Shown: positions 23,348 through 32,980 of the stretch, piece after piece
Numbering within the stretch: the first letter of the stretch is position 1
Layout of the letters: each line of letters begins with the position of its first letter
NCBI RefSeq assembly: GCF_008973755.1
Contig: NZ_WBOM01000004.1
Coordinates: forward strand, 248,001-312,000
DNA: 64,000 nt
Direction: 5' to 3'
From: Nitrincola alkalilacustris
GTDB taxonomy: Bacteria > Pseudomonadota > Gammaproteobacteria > Pseudomonadales > Balneatricaceae
Notes under the pieces: generated by a model
The model's input: the letters and a program-made list of their open reading frames with translations, nothing else
Database searches by the model: none
What the model was told of the DNA's origin: nothing
Made by a program: the position numbers and the translations under genes

Positions 23348-24404
23348 GCTTTTGCTCCAGTGGAATTAGTAATTGGAAACGGGTCTGCCCAGGCTCTGAT
23401 GAGCATTCGATCAACCCTCTGTGCTGATTGATGATCGCCTGTGCTATCGACAGGCCAAGCCCTGATCCATCGGCACGCCCCGTGACCATTGGATAAAAAA
23501 TTGAGTTCACCAGATCGGGTGGTATGCCGGGTCCGTTGTCGATAATTTCGACCGAACAGACCAGGCGGTGTCGCTCACTGCCCAGCGTGATCTGTCGCAG
23601 CGCACGGGTCCTGATCATGATCTGTGGATCAGGCGTTGCTGCACCCTGCAGCGCCTCCATCGCGTTGCGCACGATATTCAGAATCGCCTGGATCAGCTGC
23701 TCCTTATCACCCTCAAACTCTGGAATACTGGGATCATAATCCCGTGTAAAAACCAGTGTACTGCCCGACTCGGCACTGACCAGATTGCACACTCGCTCCA
23801 GCAACGCATGGATATTGACCTCTTCGATACGCGGCAACTTATGTGGCCCCAGCAGGCGATCCACCAGGTTGCGCAACCTGTCGGCTTCTTCGATGATAAC
23901 GCGGGTATAATCGTGCAGCTCCTCGTTATCCAGCTCACGCTCCAGCAACTGTGCCGCTCCCCGAATACCACCCAGCGGATTCTTGATCTCATGCGCCAGC
24001 CCACGCACCAGCGAACGCGCCGTGGCATGGCGGGTCAGCAGCTCCTCTTCACGCTCGATACGCATCAGACGATCTCTGGCCTGAATCTCCAGCAGCAAGC
24101 CCTTGTGTGACATGGGATTCACGCTGTAATCCACAATCAGCTCCTGTCCGGCCTGAGTGATCAGTCTGGCTTCACGCTTGCTGTAGGGATGCCCGGTACG
24201 GAAAGACTCACGTAACACCTCCAGATCCTCCTTGCAGGGCGACAACCACTCTTCAAAGGGGCGTTTCAGCAGTCGGCGCGAAGAGGCCTCCAGCAGCATC
24301 TCGGCAGCCGGGTTCATGTACTGAATACACAGCTGCTGATCCAGCAAGAGTACAGCTGTGGTCAGGTTTTCCAGTATCTGGCGACTTACATCGTGACGAA
24401 ACAT
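23331..24404 (-). CDS. glnL: Nitrogen regulation sensor histidine kinase NtrB
   Basis: 357 residues: N-terminal PAS domain (about 10-110), phosphoacceptor H138 in GLAHEIKNPLGGIRGAAQLL, and a C-terminal ATPase with NIVRNAMEAL, DNGPGIPP and GRADGSGLGLSIAQ. It phosphorylates or dephosphorylates NtrC under control of PII proteins. It is the first gene of the ntrB-ntrC pair and lies downstream of glnA after a terminator, with an NtrC-like site in its upstream region. Confidence 0.95.
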   Translation of the reverse strand: MFRHDVSRQILENLTTAVLLLDQQLCIQYMNPAAEMLLEASSRRLLKRPFEEWLSPCKEDLEVLRESFRTGHPYSKREARLITQAGQELIVDYSVNPMSHKGLLLEIQARDRLMRIEREEELLTRHATARSLVRGLAHEIKNPLGGIRGAAQLLERELDNEELHDYTRVIIEEADRLRNLVDRLLGPHKLPRIEEVNIHALLERVCNLVSAESGSTLVFTRDYDPSIPEFEGDKEQLIQAILNIVRNAMEALQGAATPDPQIMIRTRALRQITLGSERHRLVCSVEIIDNGPGIPPDLVNSIFYPMVTGRADGSGLGLSIAQAIINQHRGLIECSSEPGQTRFQLLIPLEQKHENAG

Positions 24405-24534
24405 TCACCCACTCTCCGATCTCTTGTACTGTTACTGCAAAATAGAGGCCACAATTCACTGACACGCTCATCAACCCGAATACAGGCCCTTCGGGGCTGC
24501 CCGACAGGACCGCGCAAGAAAGCCAGGCATGTAA

Positions 24535-24551
24535 CGCACCATTATAGTGCA
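24535..24551. promoter_or_regulatory. NtrC-like site upstream of ntrB
   Basis: CGCACCATTATAGTGCA matches the NtrC palindrome TGCAC-N7-GTGCA at all but the first position. A further GTGCAC half-site follows at 24567-24572. In enteric bacteria an NtrC site here lowers ntrBC transcription; the same role is likely. Confidence 0.6.
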
Positions 24552-24623
24552 TCACATTCACATACTGTGCACTTTGAAAAAATATGAATCTTTATCAATC
24601 AGATAGCCTGCACCTTTTCCGCA

Positions 24624-24673
24624 CTCCCCTCTGCACTCTTGCCGGGCTCTATTGCGCAAAGTGCAGAGGGGAG
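24624..24673. repeat. 14-bp perfect inverted repeat between glnA and ntrB
   Basis: CTCCCCTCTGCACT (24624-24637) and AGTGCAGAGGGGAG (24660-24673) enclose a 22-bp loop. Its inner ends are TGCACT/AGTGCA, as in NtrC half-sites, but spaced far wider. It could form a stable hairpin after the glnA terminator or in the ntrB leader. Confidence 0.65.
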
Positions 24674-24690
24674 GATCGAGCCCCCAAGAC

Positions 24691-24717
24691 AAAAAAACCT
24701 CCCGAAGGAGGTTTTTT
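24691..24717. terminator. Intrinsic terminator after glnA
   Basis: A-run, CCTCC, loop CGAA, GGAGG, T-run: a compact bidirectional terminator 19 bp past the glnA stop. It should reduce read-through into ntrB. Confidence 0.88.
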
Positions 24718-24735
24718 GTGTCGCCTGCAGGCCTC

Positions 24736-26142
24736 TTAAACTGAGTAGTACAGGTCGAATTCGACTGGGTGAGTGGTCATGTTGACACGCTCAACCTCAG
24801 CACGCTTCAGCTTGATGTAAGCATCCAGCATATCCTTGGAGAACACGCCGCCCTTGGTCAGGAACTCGTGATCTGCTTCCAGACAATCCAGTGCTTCAGT
24901 CAGGCTTGATGCAACAGTCGGGATCAGCTTGGCTTCTTCAGCTGGCAGATCGTAAAGATCCTTGTCAGCTGGGTCGCCAGGGTGAATCTTGTTCTGGATA
25001 CCGTCGATACCAGCCATGAGCAGTGCAGCAAAGCACAGGTAAGGGTTGGCAGCTGGATCAGGGAAACGCGCTTCTACACGACGTGCCTTAGGCGTAGTCG
25101 TGTAAGGAATACGCAGAGACGCTGAACGGTTACGGGCAGAGTATGCCAGCATAACTGGTGCTTCAAAGCCTGGTACCAGACGCTTGTAGGAGTTGGTGGA
25201 AGGGTTGCAAAGCGCGTTCAGCGCCCTGGCGTGCTTCACGATACCACCGATATAGTACAGAGCTGTTTCGCTCAGACCACCGTAGCCGTCACCCGCAAAG
25301 ATGTTGGCGCCGTCTTTGTTCATGGACAGGTGAACGTGCATACCTGAACCATTGTCGCCTACCAGCGGCTTAGGCATGAAGGTAGCTGTTTTGCCATAAG
25401 CATGAGCAACGTTATGTACGGCATATTTCAGAATCTGTACTTCGTCAGCTTTTTTCACCAACGTGTTGCCACGCACACCGATTTCGCACTGACCAGCAGT
25501 TGCGACTTCGTGGTGGTGAACTTCGATGGTCAGACCCATCGCTTCCATCGCATCGCACATCGCCGCACGCAGATCATGCAGGGAGTCGATTGGTGGAACT
25601 GGGAAGTAACCACCTTTTACACGTGGACGGTGACCGGTGTTGCCACCTTCGATTTTGTGGCTGGATGCCCAGGAAGCTTCTTCGGAAGAGATGGTGTAAC
25701 CACAGCCACCGATATCCGCATGCCAGTTAACTTCGTCAAATACGAAGAACTCTGGCTCAGGGCCAAGCATCGCTGTATCAGCGATACCAGTAGATTTCAG
25801 GTACTGCTCAGCGCGCAGAGCAACAGAGCGTGGGTCACGGTCATAACCCTGGCCGGTAGCTGGCTCAACGATGTTGCAGCGTACAATAACAGTTGCTGCT
25901 TCACAGAAAGGGTCCAGGATTGACGCGCTGTCGTCCGGCATCAGGATCATGTCGGATTCGTTGATGCCTTTCCAACCTGCGATTGAAGAACCATCAAACA
26001 TTTTTCCCTCTTCAAAGAAGGAATCACCCATATCAGATACCGGGATAGTGACGTGCTGCTCTTTACCTTTAAAATCGGTAAAACGCATGTCGACCCACTT
26101 TGCACCGCTTTCTTTGATCAGATTCAGAGTATGCTCTGACAT
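24736..26142 (-). CDS. glnA: Glutamine synthetase type I
   Basis: 468 residues from the ATG at 26142 (ribosome binding site AGTGGAGAG), the standard type I length; an upstream 22-codon extension is not conserved. The sequence shows [28 protein letters not shown], the ATP-binding [10 protein letters not shown] region and the adenylylation tyrosine Y397 in DLYDLPAEE. It makes glutamine from glutamate, ammonia and ATP. It has its own sigma54 promoter with NtrC sites upstream and a terminator downstream, and is divergent from typA. Confidence 0.97.
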   Translation of the reverse strand: MSEHTLNLIKESGAKWVDMRFTDFKGKEQHVTIPVSDMGDSFFEEGKMFDGSSIAGWKGINESDMILMPDDSASILDPFCEAATVIVRCNIVEPATGQGYDRDPRSVALRAEQYLKSTGIADTAMLGPEPEFFVFDEVNWHADIGGCGYTISSEEASWASSHKIEGGNTGHRPRVKGGYFPVPPIDSLHDLRAAMCDAMEAMGLTIEVHHHEVATAGQCEIGVRGNTLVKKADEVQILKYAVHNVAHAYGKTATFMPKPLVGDNGSGMHVHLSMNKDGANIFAGDGYGGLSETALYYIGGIVKHARALNALCNPSTNSYKRLVPGFEAPVMLAYSARNRSASLRIPYTTTPKARRVEARFPDPAANPYLCFAALLMAGIDGIQNKIHPGDPADKDLYDLPAEEAKLIPTVASSLTEALDCLEADHEFLTKGGVFSKDMLDAYIKLKRAEVERVNMTTHPVEFDLYYSV

Positions 26143-26236
26143 ACGACTCTCTCCACTTGAATGAATTGTTGTCCGGAAGGGCGATTCGGCACTACAAGCC
26201 GGCTGCAACCGCTTACCTTCCTCTTGCCTTTAACTA

Positions 26237-26252
26237 AGCAAACACCGTGCCA
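26237..26252 (-). promoter_or_regulatory. Sigma54 (-24/-12) promoter of glnA
   Basis: On the minus strand TGGCACGGTGTTTGCT, an exact match to TGGCAC-N5-TTGCW. It lies 95 bp upstream of the glnA ATG, with NtrC sites 65-110 bp further upstream. Confidence 0.9.
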
Positions 26253-26316
26253 GCACCAAAAAAGTGCTGATCACCTTGATTTCAGGGACCCGTTACGGTG
26301 CCGGGCAGTTTCATGA

Positions 26317-26364
26317 TGCACCACAAAATGACATTACGACATTTTAATGCACCATAGCGGTGCA
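26317..26364. promoter_or_regulatory. NtrC enhancer sites of glnA
   Basis: A perfect site TGCACCATAGCGGTGCA lies at 26348-26364 and a half-site TGCACC at 26317-26322, 31 bp (about three turns) closer to the promoter. This is the usual strong-plus-weak enhancer layout of glnA. Confidence 0.85.
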
Positions 26365-26544
26365 AATATAGAGATTACCCTCAACCCGCTCCACAGTACT
26401 GCACATCATCTTAGACCAAACCTTCATTTACTGCCCTATCCTGGGGCAACAAGAATATAATTGACAAGCATACGCTTTAGTGATCGATTGTTGACCGCGT
26501 GTCCCGTACAATATCGACCTTCAAAACAGGACCAGGTATAACGC

Positions 26545-28353
26545 GTGATCGAAAATCTCAGAAATATCGCCATCATCGCCCATGTCGACCATGGCAAAAC
26601 CACTCTCGTCGATCGGCTGCTACAGCAGTCAGGCACTCTGAATCGCCGCGATGAGGGTGCAGAGCGGATCATGGACTCAAACGACCAGGAACGTGAGCGC
26701 GGCATCACCATCCTGGCCAAAAACACAGCTATCCGCTGGAACGACTACCGCATCAACATCGTTGACACTCCCGGCCATGCCGACTTCGGTGGTGAAGTGG
26801 AACGTGTTCTGTCGATGGTTGATTCAGTACTATTGCTGGTTGACGCTGTCGATGGTCCGATGCCACAGACCCGCTTCGTCACCCAAAAAGCCTTTGCACA
26901 GGGCTTGCACCCTATTGTCGTGATCAACAAGATCGACCGTCCGGGGGCGCGTCCCGACTGGGTCATGGATCAGGTATTTGATCTGTTTGACAATCTGGGC
27001 GCAACGGACGAGCAGTTGGACTTCCCGATCGTTTACGCATCCGCATTGAACGGCATTGCAGGCCTGGATGCAGATAACATGGCGGAGGACATGACACCGC
27101 TGTTTGAAGCGATTATCAAGCATGTTAACCCACCACGCGTCGATCCTGATGGCCCACTGCAGATGCAGATCTCTGCTCTGGATTACAACAGCTATGTTGG
27201 AGTCATCGGCGTAGGCCGCATCACCCGTGGCCGCCTGAAATCCAACACGGCCGTCAAGGTGATCGACAGCCATGCAGGCCTGCGCAGCGGACGTATACTG
27301 CAGGTGATGGGCTATCACGGACTGGATCGTGTTGAAGTGACTGATGCGGAAGCGGGCGATATTGTCTGCGTCACCGGTCTGGACAAGCTGAACATCTCCG
27401 ATACTCTGTGCGACCCCAATTGCGTGGAAGCACTGCCTGCCCTGTCTGTCGATGAGCCGACTGTCTCCATGACCTTCCAGGTTAACGACTCTCCCTTCGC
27501 CGGGAAAGAGGGCAAGTTCATCACCAGCCGTAATATCAAGGAACGTCTGGAACGTGAGCTGATCCATAACGTGGCACTGCGTGTAGAGCCTGGCGAGACA
27601 CCCGAGAAGTTCAAGGTTTCCGGCCGTGGCGAACTGCATCTGTCAGTACTGATTGAATCAATGCGCCGTGAAGGTTTCGAGCTGGGAGTTTCCCGCCCTG
27701 AAGTTATTCAGAAGGTGATTGACGGTGAAATCCGTGAACCTTACGAACTGGTCATGCTGGATGTTGAAGAACATCATCAGGGATCGGTAATCGAGGAGCT
27801 GGGCAAGCGCAAGGGCGACATGACCAATATGGAAGTGGACGGCAAAGGCCGTGTGCGCCTGACGTTCATGATCCCGTCTCGCGGTTTGATCGGTTTCCGC
27901 AGTCAGTTCCTGACCATGACCTCCGGTACCGGCATCATGACCTCGATCTTTGACCACTATGGACGCGTCAAGGATGGCGAGATGGGAGCCCGTAACAACG
28001 GCGTACTCGTCTCCATGGTCAATGGCAAGGTGCTGGGTTATGCCCTGTTTACGCTGCAGGAGCGTGGCCGTCTGTTCATAGACCCCAACATCGAGGTTTA
28101 TGAAGGCATGGTTATCGGTATCCACAGCCGCAGCAATGACCTGGTCGTGAACCCCACCAAGGGCAAGCAGTTGACCAACGTCCGCGCATCCGGCACCGAT
28201 GAAAACATCGTCCTGACGCCGCCGATCCGCTTCTCTCTGGAGCAGGCACTGGACTTCATCGAAGATGACGAGCTGGTCGAAGTAACTCCGAGCGGTATCC
28301 GCATCCGTAAGAAGTTTCTGAAAGAGAATGAGCGCAAGCGCAACAAGAAGTAA
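26545..28353 (+). CDS. typA: Ribosome-associated GTPase TypA/BipA
   Basis: 602 residues from a GTG start (GTGATCGAAAATCTC). G1 is [16 protein letters not shown]3 is [12 protein letters not shown] and G4 is NKID; the C-terminal TypA-specific region ([20 protein letters not shown]) is complete. It is a translational GTPase that binds 70S ribosomes and supports growth under stress or in cold. It is divergent from glnA and followed by a clear terminator. Confidence 0.96.
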   Translation: MIENLRNIAIIAHVDHGKTTLVDRLLQQSGTLNRRDEGAERIMDSNDQERERGITILAKNTAIRWNDYRINIVDTPGHADFGGEVERVLSMVDSVLLLVDAVDGPMPQTRFVTQKAFAQGLHPIVVINKIDRPGARPDWVMDQVFDLFDNLGATDEQLDFPIVYASALNGIAGLDADNMAEDMTPLFEAIIKHVNPPRVDPDGPLQMQISALDYNSYVGVIGVGRITRGRLKSNTAVKVIDSHAGLRSGRILQVMGYHGLDRVEVTDAEAGDIVCVTGLDKLNISDTLCDPNCVEALPALSVDEPTVSMTFQVNDSPFAGKEGKFITSRNIKERLERELIHNVALRVEPGETPEKFKVSGRGELHLSVLIESMRREGFELGVSRPEVIQKVIDGEIREPYELVMLDVEEHHQGSVIEELGKRKGDMTNMEVDGKGRVRLTFMIPSRGLIGFRSQFLTMTSGTGIMTSIFDHYGRVKDGEMGARNNGVLVSMVNGKVLGYALFTLQERGRLFIDPNIEVYEGMVIGIHSRSNDLVVNPTKGKQLTNVRASGTDENIVLTPPIRFSLEQALDFIEDDELVEVTPSGIRIRKKFLKENERKRNKK

Positions 28354-28372
28354 TTGCTGAGCTGCGTCACCC

Positions 28373-28407
28373 AGGCGCTGTCGGATAGACTCCGGCAGCG
28401 CCTTTTT
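28373..28407 (+). terminator. Intrinsic terminator after typA
   Basis: A 13-bp stem starting AGGCGCTG (28373) and ending CAGCGCCT (28396-28403), one G-U pair, followed by TTTTT. It lies 20 bp past the typA stop. Confidence 0.88.
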
Positions 28408-28527
28408 CATTTCTGACAGTGACCACCTTCTATTTAAGCCATCCAGCAGTGATATACTGTGCTCTGACTCCCTGTTTATAAGAGCCTCTTTATCAGGGCC
28501 TTTCATCAGGACACCAAAGGAGAGCCG

Positions 28528-29478
28528 ATGCGCACCCTTTATCCAGAGATTCAGTGTAATAAAAGCTATCAACTGTCTGTTGGCTCAGGCCACACCCTGC
28601 ATATAGAGGAGTCCGGCAATCCCAGCGGTATCCCGGTACTGTTTGTACATGGCGGTCCGGGCGGTGGCACCTCCCCCAGACATCGTCGCTTCTTCAATCC
28701 GGATCGCTATCGCATCATTCTGTTTGATCAGCGCGGCTGCGGACAATCCACACCCCACGCCAGCCTGACGGATAACACCACCGCACATCTGATTGAGGAT
28801 ATGGAAAAGATCCGCGACCTGCTCTCGGTGGAGCAGTGGTTTCTGTTTGGCGGCTCCTGGGGCTCTACCCTGAGCCTGCTCTACGCTCAGAGACACCCCG
28901 AGCGGGTGCTGGGTATGACTCTGCGTGGGATTTTTCTTTGCCGTGATGAGGATATCAACTGGTTCTACCAATCCGGTGCCAATGCCATTTTTCCCGACTA
29001 CTGGCAGGACTATCTGCACCCCATCCCACCCGAGGAGCATGGCGATCTGCTCAACGCATTCCATCGCAGACTGACATCCAGCAACGAAATAGCCCGCATG
29101 TCTGCGGCAAAAGCCTGGTCCGTCTGGGAGGGGCGTTGCTCGACACTCGACCCCAATCAGGATGTGGCAGAGCACTTTGCGGACCCTCATTTTGCACTGG
29201 CGATGGCGCGCATCGAGGCGCACTATTTTGTCAACAAGGCATTTATAGAACCCAATCAGATCCTGCGCGACACAACACGGATTCTCGACATCCCCACCGT
29301 GATCGTTCACGGGCGTTATGATATGGTCTGCCCGGTCAAGCAGGCATTTGAGTTGCATCGGCTGCTGCCTCAGGCTGAACTGCATATCGTGCGCGATGCC
29401 GGGCACTCAGCATTCGAGCCAGGTATCATCGACAATCTGATCCACACCACCGATAAGTTTGCAGAATGGAGCGCATGA
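28528..29478 (+). CDS. pip: Proline iminopeptidase
   Basis: 316 residues, an alpha/beta hydrolase of family S33. It has the oxyanion [29 protein letters not shown] and nucleophile elbow [14 protein letters not shown]; the catalytic His lies in [10 protein letters not shown]. It removes N-terminal proline from peptides in the cytoplasm. The ribosome binding site AAAGGAG precedes the ATG. dtd follows after 7 bp, so the two are one unit. Confidence 0.94.
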   Translation: MRTLYPEIQCNKSYQLSVGSGHTLHIEESGNPSGIPVLFVHGGPGGGTSPRHRRFFNPDRYRIILFDQRGCGQSTPHASLTDNTTAHLIEDMEKIRDLLSVEQWFLFGGSWGSTLSLLYAQRHPERVLGMTLRGIFLCRDEDINWFYQSGANAIFPDYWQDYLHPIPPEEHGDLLNAFHRRLTSSNEIARMSAAKAWSVWEGRCSTLDPNQDVAEHFADPHFALAMARIEAHYFVNKAFIEPNQILRDTTRILDIPTVIVHGRYDMVCPVKQAFELHRLLPQAELHIVRDAGHSAFEPGIIDNLIHTTDKFAEWSA

Positions 29479-29485
29479 CAGCCAT

Positions 29486-29923
29486 ATGAAGGGATTGATT
29501 CAGCGCGTGAGCAGCGCCGCCGTGGATGTCGACGGCCAGCGCATCGGAGAGATAGGCCAAGGAATTCTGCTGCTGCTCGGGGTTGAGCGGATTGATAATG
29601 AGGCCAGCGCCGACAAACTGCTGCAGAAGGTACTCAACTATCGCATTTTCTCGGATGCCGAGGGCAAAATGAACCTGAACCTGCAGCAGGTCGGTGGGGG
29701 CCTGCTGGTCGTCTCCCAGTTCACCCTGGTTGCCGATACCCGCAAAGGCCTGCGCCCAGGCTTCTCCTCCGGCGCCACACCTGCCGAAGGTGAACGTCTG
29801 TACAACTATTTCCTTGAACAGGCTCGCGCCATTCATCCGGTGGTTGCCTGCGGCAGCTTCGGCGCCAATATGCAGGTCAGCCTGACTAATGATGGGCCGG
29901 TGACTTTTATGTTGGAGGGATAG
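29486..29923 (+). CDS. dtd: D-aminoacyl-tRNA deacylase
   Basis: 145 residues from the ATG at 29486; a 9-codon longer frame begins inside pip and lacks conservation. The family motifs SQFTL and NDGPVTF are both present. It hydrolyses D-amino acids (and mischarged glycine) from tRNA. It is the second gene of a unit with pip, an arrangement I regard as common in gammaproteobacteria. Confidence 0.95.
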   Translation: MKGLIQRVSSAAVDVDGQRIGEIGQGILLLLGVERIDNEASADKLLQKVLNYRIFSDAEGKMNLNLQQVGGGLLVVSQFTLVADTRKGLRPGFSSGATPAEGERLYNYFLEQARAIHPVVACGSFGANMQVSLTNDGPVTFMLEG

Positions 29924-30085
29924 AGAGCCAATGAGAAAGTCTCATGGACGACCCAGACCTTGACTATTATCTAGGCAATAGTTATAAGAATTACACGCTA
30001 GCTTAAGCATTTGATATAAATGATCATATAATCTCAGGCTTGCAGAAAACAATGGATTAATACAGCTATCTCACAAGGCTTAAGG

Positions 30086-31435
30086 ATGAGCAAAAACTGG
30101 AACAAGAAGATGAATAAGGCATTCATCTTCTTCTACTTCAGCATGGCGCTGACTGCTTTATTTCTGCCATTGCAAAACAGTGATGCCGCGCAATGCAGCA
30201 GCTTGCAAAGCATACCGGCGCAGCCCTTTCATGGTGTCTGGCTGATAAGGGATCCAGACGCGCAACGCATTACCGCTCATCTGGTAGTGCATGCAGGTGA
30301 AGCCGACAATCCAGGCACCGAAGGCCTCGCCCATTATGTCGAGCACCTTGCATGGCTGAATACCGGTGCGCAGGATCAGTCTAATTATGACAGCCACAGC
30401 AACGCCTGGACCTCTGCCATTGCAACCGGCTACTGGCTCAATTCCTCTGCAGAGAACCTGGAAGAGATACTTCATAAGTTGATGCTTGTTCTGTCGCCGC
30501 TGGTGGTTGACGAACAGATCATGCTGGAAGAACGCAATATCATATTGCGTGAGCATGACTACCGCCTTGGCAATAACCCCCTGTCACGTTATGCAGAAGC
30601 TTTTTTCGCCCGTTTGCATACACATGACCCAAGAGGGCGCTCAATCATTGGCAAGCCTGAAGTGATCCGCACTTTTTCACTGGACGAAGCGCGTCAACTG
30701 CATGCCAATAGCCATTGCATCGACAATGCCACACTCCTGATAGTTGGCAACCTGACAGCACGCCAACTGCGACGGGCACTTAAATCCGCTACCGGCGATA
30801 TTCAATCCTGCCATGTGAAACCCTCGCCCCTGCACTATCAAATGACAGAAAAGGGCTTGAACGAAAGCGTCACCCTTACAGATAAACAGACTGTACAACA
30901 CCGGCTGTTTTTCGGCACTACGGTCCAGATACCAAACCCCATCGACCCTCACGCTCTGGAGGCTCAATTACAGCTGTTGAAAGCGGTGTTGAACAGTACG
31001 CTGCCGGGCTCTCTGGCACGCCCTTTACGCTTCGATGCACATATTGCGAACAGCTATGAGTTGCAAATGAGTGCCTTGGACAGACAGCATCTCATGCTCA
31101 ACTTTTTTGCCACCCCGGATATGGGTATCTCACTGGAAAAACTGCTGGAAAGGTTTGAAGCAGAACTTTCGGCCATCGCAGCCGCTGGCATCCCGAAGCA
31201 AACCTTCGAACGGATACAGATGCGCATGCTGCGCGATCTAAGCAGAGTCTCTGACCCTCTCGCCAGTAGCCTGCAACACAGCCTGCAACTGATTGCCGCA
31301 CGCACTGAACCCCAGACGCATGATCAGTATATCGCTCAGATTGAGACCGTCACTTTGGAACAGGTCAATCAACTGATCATGGCATTGGCCGGTGACGGTC
31401 ATCGCGTTACAAAATTCATTACCCCTCAAGAATAA
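30086..31435 (+). CDS. Secreted M16 family zinc peptidase (catalytic member)
   Basis: 449 residues. A signal-like hydrophobic stretch (residues about 10-33, ending SDAAQC) suggests export; the start could also be the ATG at codon 9. The zinc site HxxEH is H83-Y-V-E86-H87 with the distal glutamate E156 in ERNIILREHDYR. It is about half the size of pitrilysin, like the two-chain M16B proteases. The next gene is an M16 protein without a metal site, so the two probably form a heterodimer in the periplasm. The substrate is unknown. Confidence 0.85.
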   Translation: MSKNWNKKMNKAFIFFYFSMALTALFLPLQNSDAAQCSSLQSIPAQPFHGVWLIRDPDAQRITAHLVVHAGEADNPGTEGLAHYVEHLAWLNTGAQDQSNYDSHSNAWTSAIATGYWLNSSAENLEEILHKLMLVLSPLVVDEQIMLEERNIILREHDYRLGNNPLSRYAEAFFARLHTHDPRGRSIIGKPEVIRTFSLDEARQLHANSHCIDNATLLIVGNLTARQLRRALKSATGDIQSCHVKPSPLHYQMTEKGLNESVTLTDKQTVQHRLFFGTTVQIPNPIDPHALEAQLQLLKAVLNSTLPGSLARPLRFDAHIANSYELQMSALDRQHLMLNFFATPDMGISLEKLLERFEAELSAIAAAGIPKQTFERIQMRMLRDLSRVSDPLASSLQHSLQLIAARTEPQTHDQYIAQIETVTLEQVNQLIMALAGDGHRVTKFITPQE

Positions 31436-31446
31436 GGAAATCATAC

Positions 31447-32820
31447 ATGCGCTCAATACTGGCCTGCGTGGCCCTTTCAATCACCCTGACCGGCTGCAGC
31501 AGCGTTGATATCGCACCACCTCAAGTGACAGATATACAAACGCCGAACGGACTGCAAGCCATGTACATGCATCTGCCGGATGCAAAAGAGGTCACCATCC
31601 GAGCAGCCTGGCCCATGCCCTGGAGTTATACTGAAGGCCGCAACCCCGCAACACCCTATATCGGGACGACACTCCTGAATCAAGGGGGCGGCAGCGGCAT
31701 CCCTCCCGCTAAGATTATGGACAGGTTTGCCGAACTGGGAGCCAACGTACACTTGGACAGCAGTGTTGATATGCTGCAGGGCGTGCTTCAAGTGGAGAAG
31801 CAGAGCCTTATGGATGCCATAGCACTCAGCCGAGCCGTCATGGACAGCCCCGACTTTGACGCTGATATGCAGGCACGAGTGCTCTATACACTCATAGCCG
31901 GTATTGAAGAGATGAGGCAACACCCGGCCATTTCAGTGATCGAGACCCTTGTCCACGCCGTGTTCGACAACCCCTCATTCGAAACAGCGTTCATGCTGAA
32001 TGATCAAGCGACACTCGAAGCTGTCAGTCATCAGGATATTAAAACCTGGTATGCACAAACGCTCGTTTCGAACGGCTTGAATATTGCCATTGCAGGACCG
32101 GTTACAGCTGCCGAGGCCAGCGCCGCCATTGACGCACTGTTTGCAGACCTGCCAAAAGGTGGTGATTCATCAACAAATTCACCAGAATCAGACTTCAGAG
32201 CGCAGACGATACTGCTACACCTGCCGGAAGCGGAAAAATCCTCCTTGACGCTTGTAGGACAAATTCCACCGACTCGTGATGGTCAGGTATTCGAGGACAT
32301 GATCGCCGCTGCCATACTGGGCGGTAACGAACGCTCTCTGTTATTTCAAGCGCTACGCAATGAATTGCGTGCCAGCTATGCCATCAAAGCCAACACAGTA
32401 CCCCTTACACGCGACCTGCGTATCATCAGCATGAGCGGAGAGGTTGAGACTGGACAGATCGACACTGCACATGCACTGATTTTACAAACCTATGGTGACT
32501 TTTATCAGAACGCACCTGCGTCTGCTGCGGTAGACAGCTGGAAAGCCGTTTTCCGAGAGAACCTCAGAAAAAACTCACGTAATACAAGCATTCAGGCCAG
32601 AGTGATGCTGGAAGGACAAATGGATGGTTACTCTGCGGCCAACTGGCCCGATATACCGGCCATGCTGCAGGATGTCAGCCCTGAATCGATTCTGAACCGT
32701 GTACAGACACACTACCCCCGACCAGATGAACTTATGGTGATAGCCGTCAGCCCGGATGCCAACGCCCTGCCCGGTGCCTGTGTTATCAGCAAGCCTATTC
32801 AGGTTAAAGACTGTCTGTAG
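31447..32820 (+). CDS. M16 family lipoprotein lacking the zinc site (partner subunit)
   Basis: 457 residues. The N-terminus ends in a lipobox (TLTGC, Cys17), indicating a lipid anchor. The M16 fold is visible (LLNQGGGSGIPPAKIMDRFAELGANVHLD, VEKQSLMDAIALSRAVMDSPDFD), but HxxEH is replaced by NQGGGSG, so it cannot bind zinc. Such inactive M16 chains pair with an active one; the gene follows its presumed partner by 11 bp. A hairpin without a T-run (32839-32866) follows the gene. Confidence 0.85.
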   Translation: MRSILACVALSITLTGCSSVDIAPPQVTDIQTPNGLQAMYMHLPDAKEVTIRAAWPMPWSYTEGRNPATPYIGTTLLNQGGGSGIPPAKIMDRFAELGANVHLDSSVDMLQGVLQVEKQSLMDAIALSRAVMDSPDFDADMQARVLYTLIAGIEEMRQHPAISVIETLVHAVFDNPSFETAFMLNDQATLEAVSHQDIKTWYAQTLVSNGLNIAIAGPVTAAEASAAIDALFADLPKGGDSSTNSPESDFRAQTILLHLPEAEKSSLTLVGQIPPTRDGQVFEDMIAAAILGGNERSLLFQALRNELRASYAIKANTVPLTRDLRIISMSGEVETGQIDTAHALILQTYGDFYQNAPASAAVDSWKAVFRENLRKNSRNTSIQARVMLEGQMDGYSAANWPDIPAMLQDVSPESILNRVQTHYPRPDELMVIAVSPDANALPGACVISKPIQVKDCL

Positions 32821-32881
32821 AGACTATATTCAACCTTGATCCGTGACTTCACTGAACATCACGGATTCAGGTAATTGCCAT

Positions 32882-32919
32882 AAAAAAATGCCCTGCATTC
32901 AAGAGCGCGAATGCAGGGC
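32882..32919 (-). terminator. Intrinsic terminator of the glyoxylate-glycerate operon
   Basis: An 11-bp perfect stem (GCCCTGCATTC, 32890-32900; GAATGCAGGGC, 32909-32919) followed on the minus strand by seven T. It lies 60 bp past the stop of the glycerate kinase gene. Confidence 0.88.
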
Positions 32920-32980
32920 CAACGGCAGATATCAAGGGAAATTCAGTCTGGTAGTGCGTAAGTAGTGCGTAAAAATTGCG

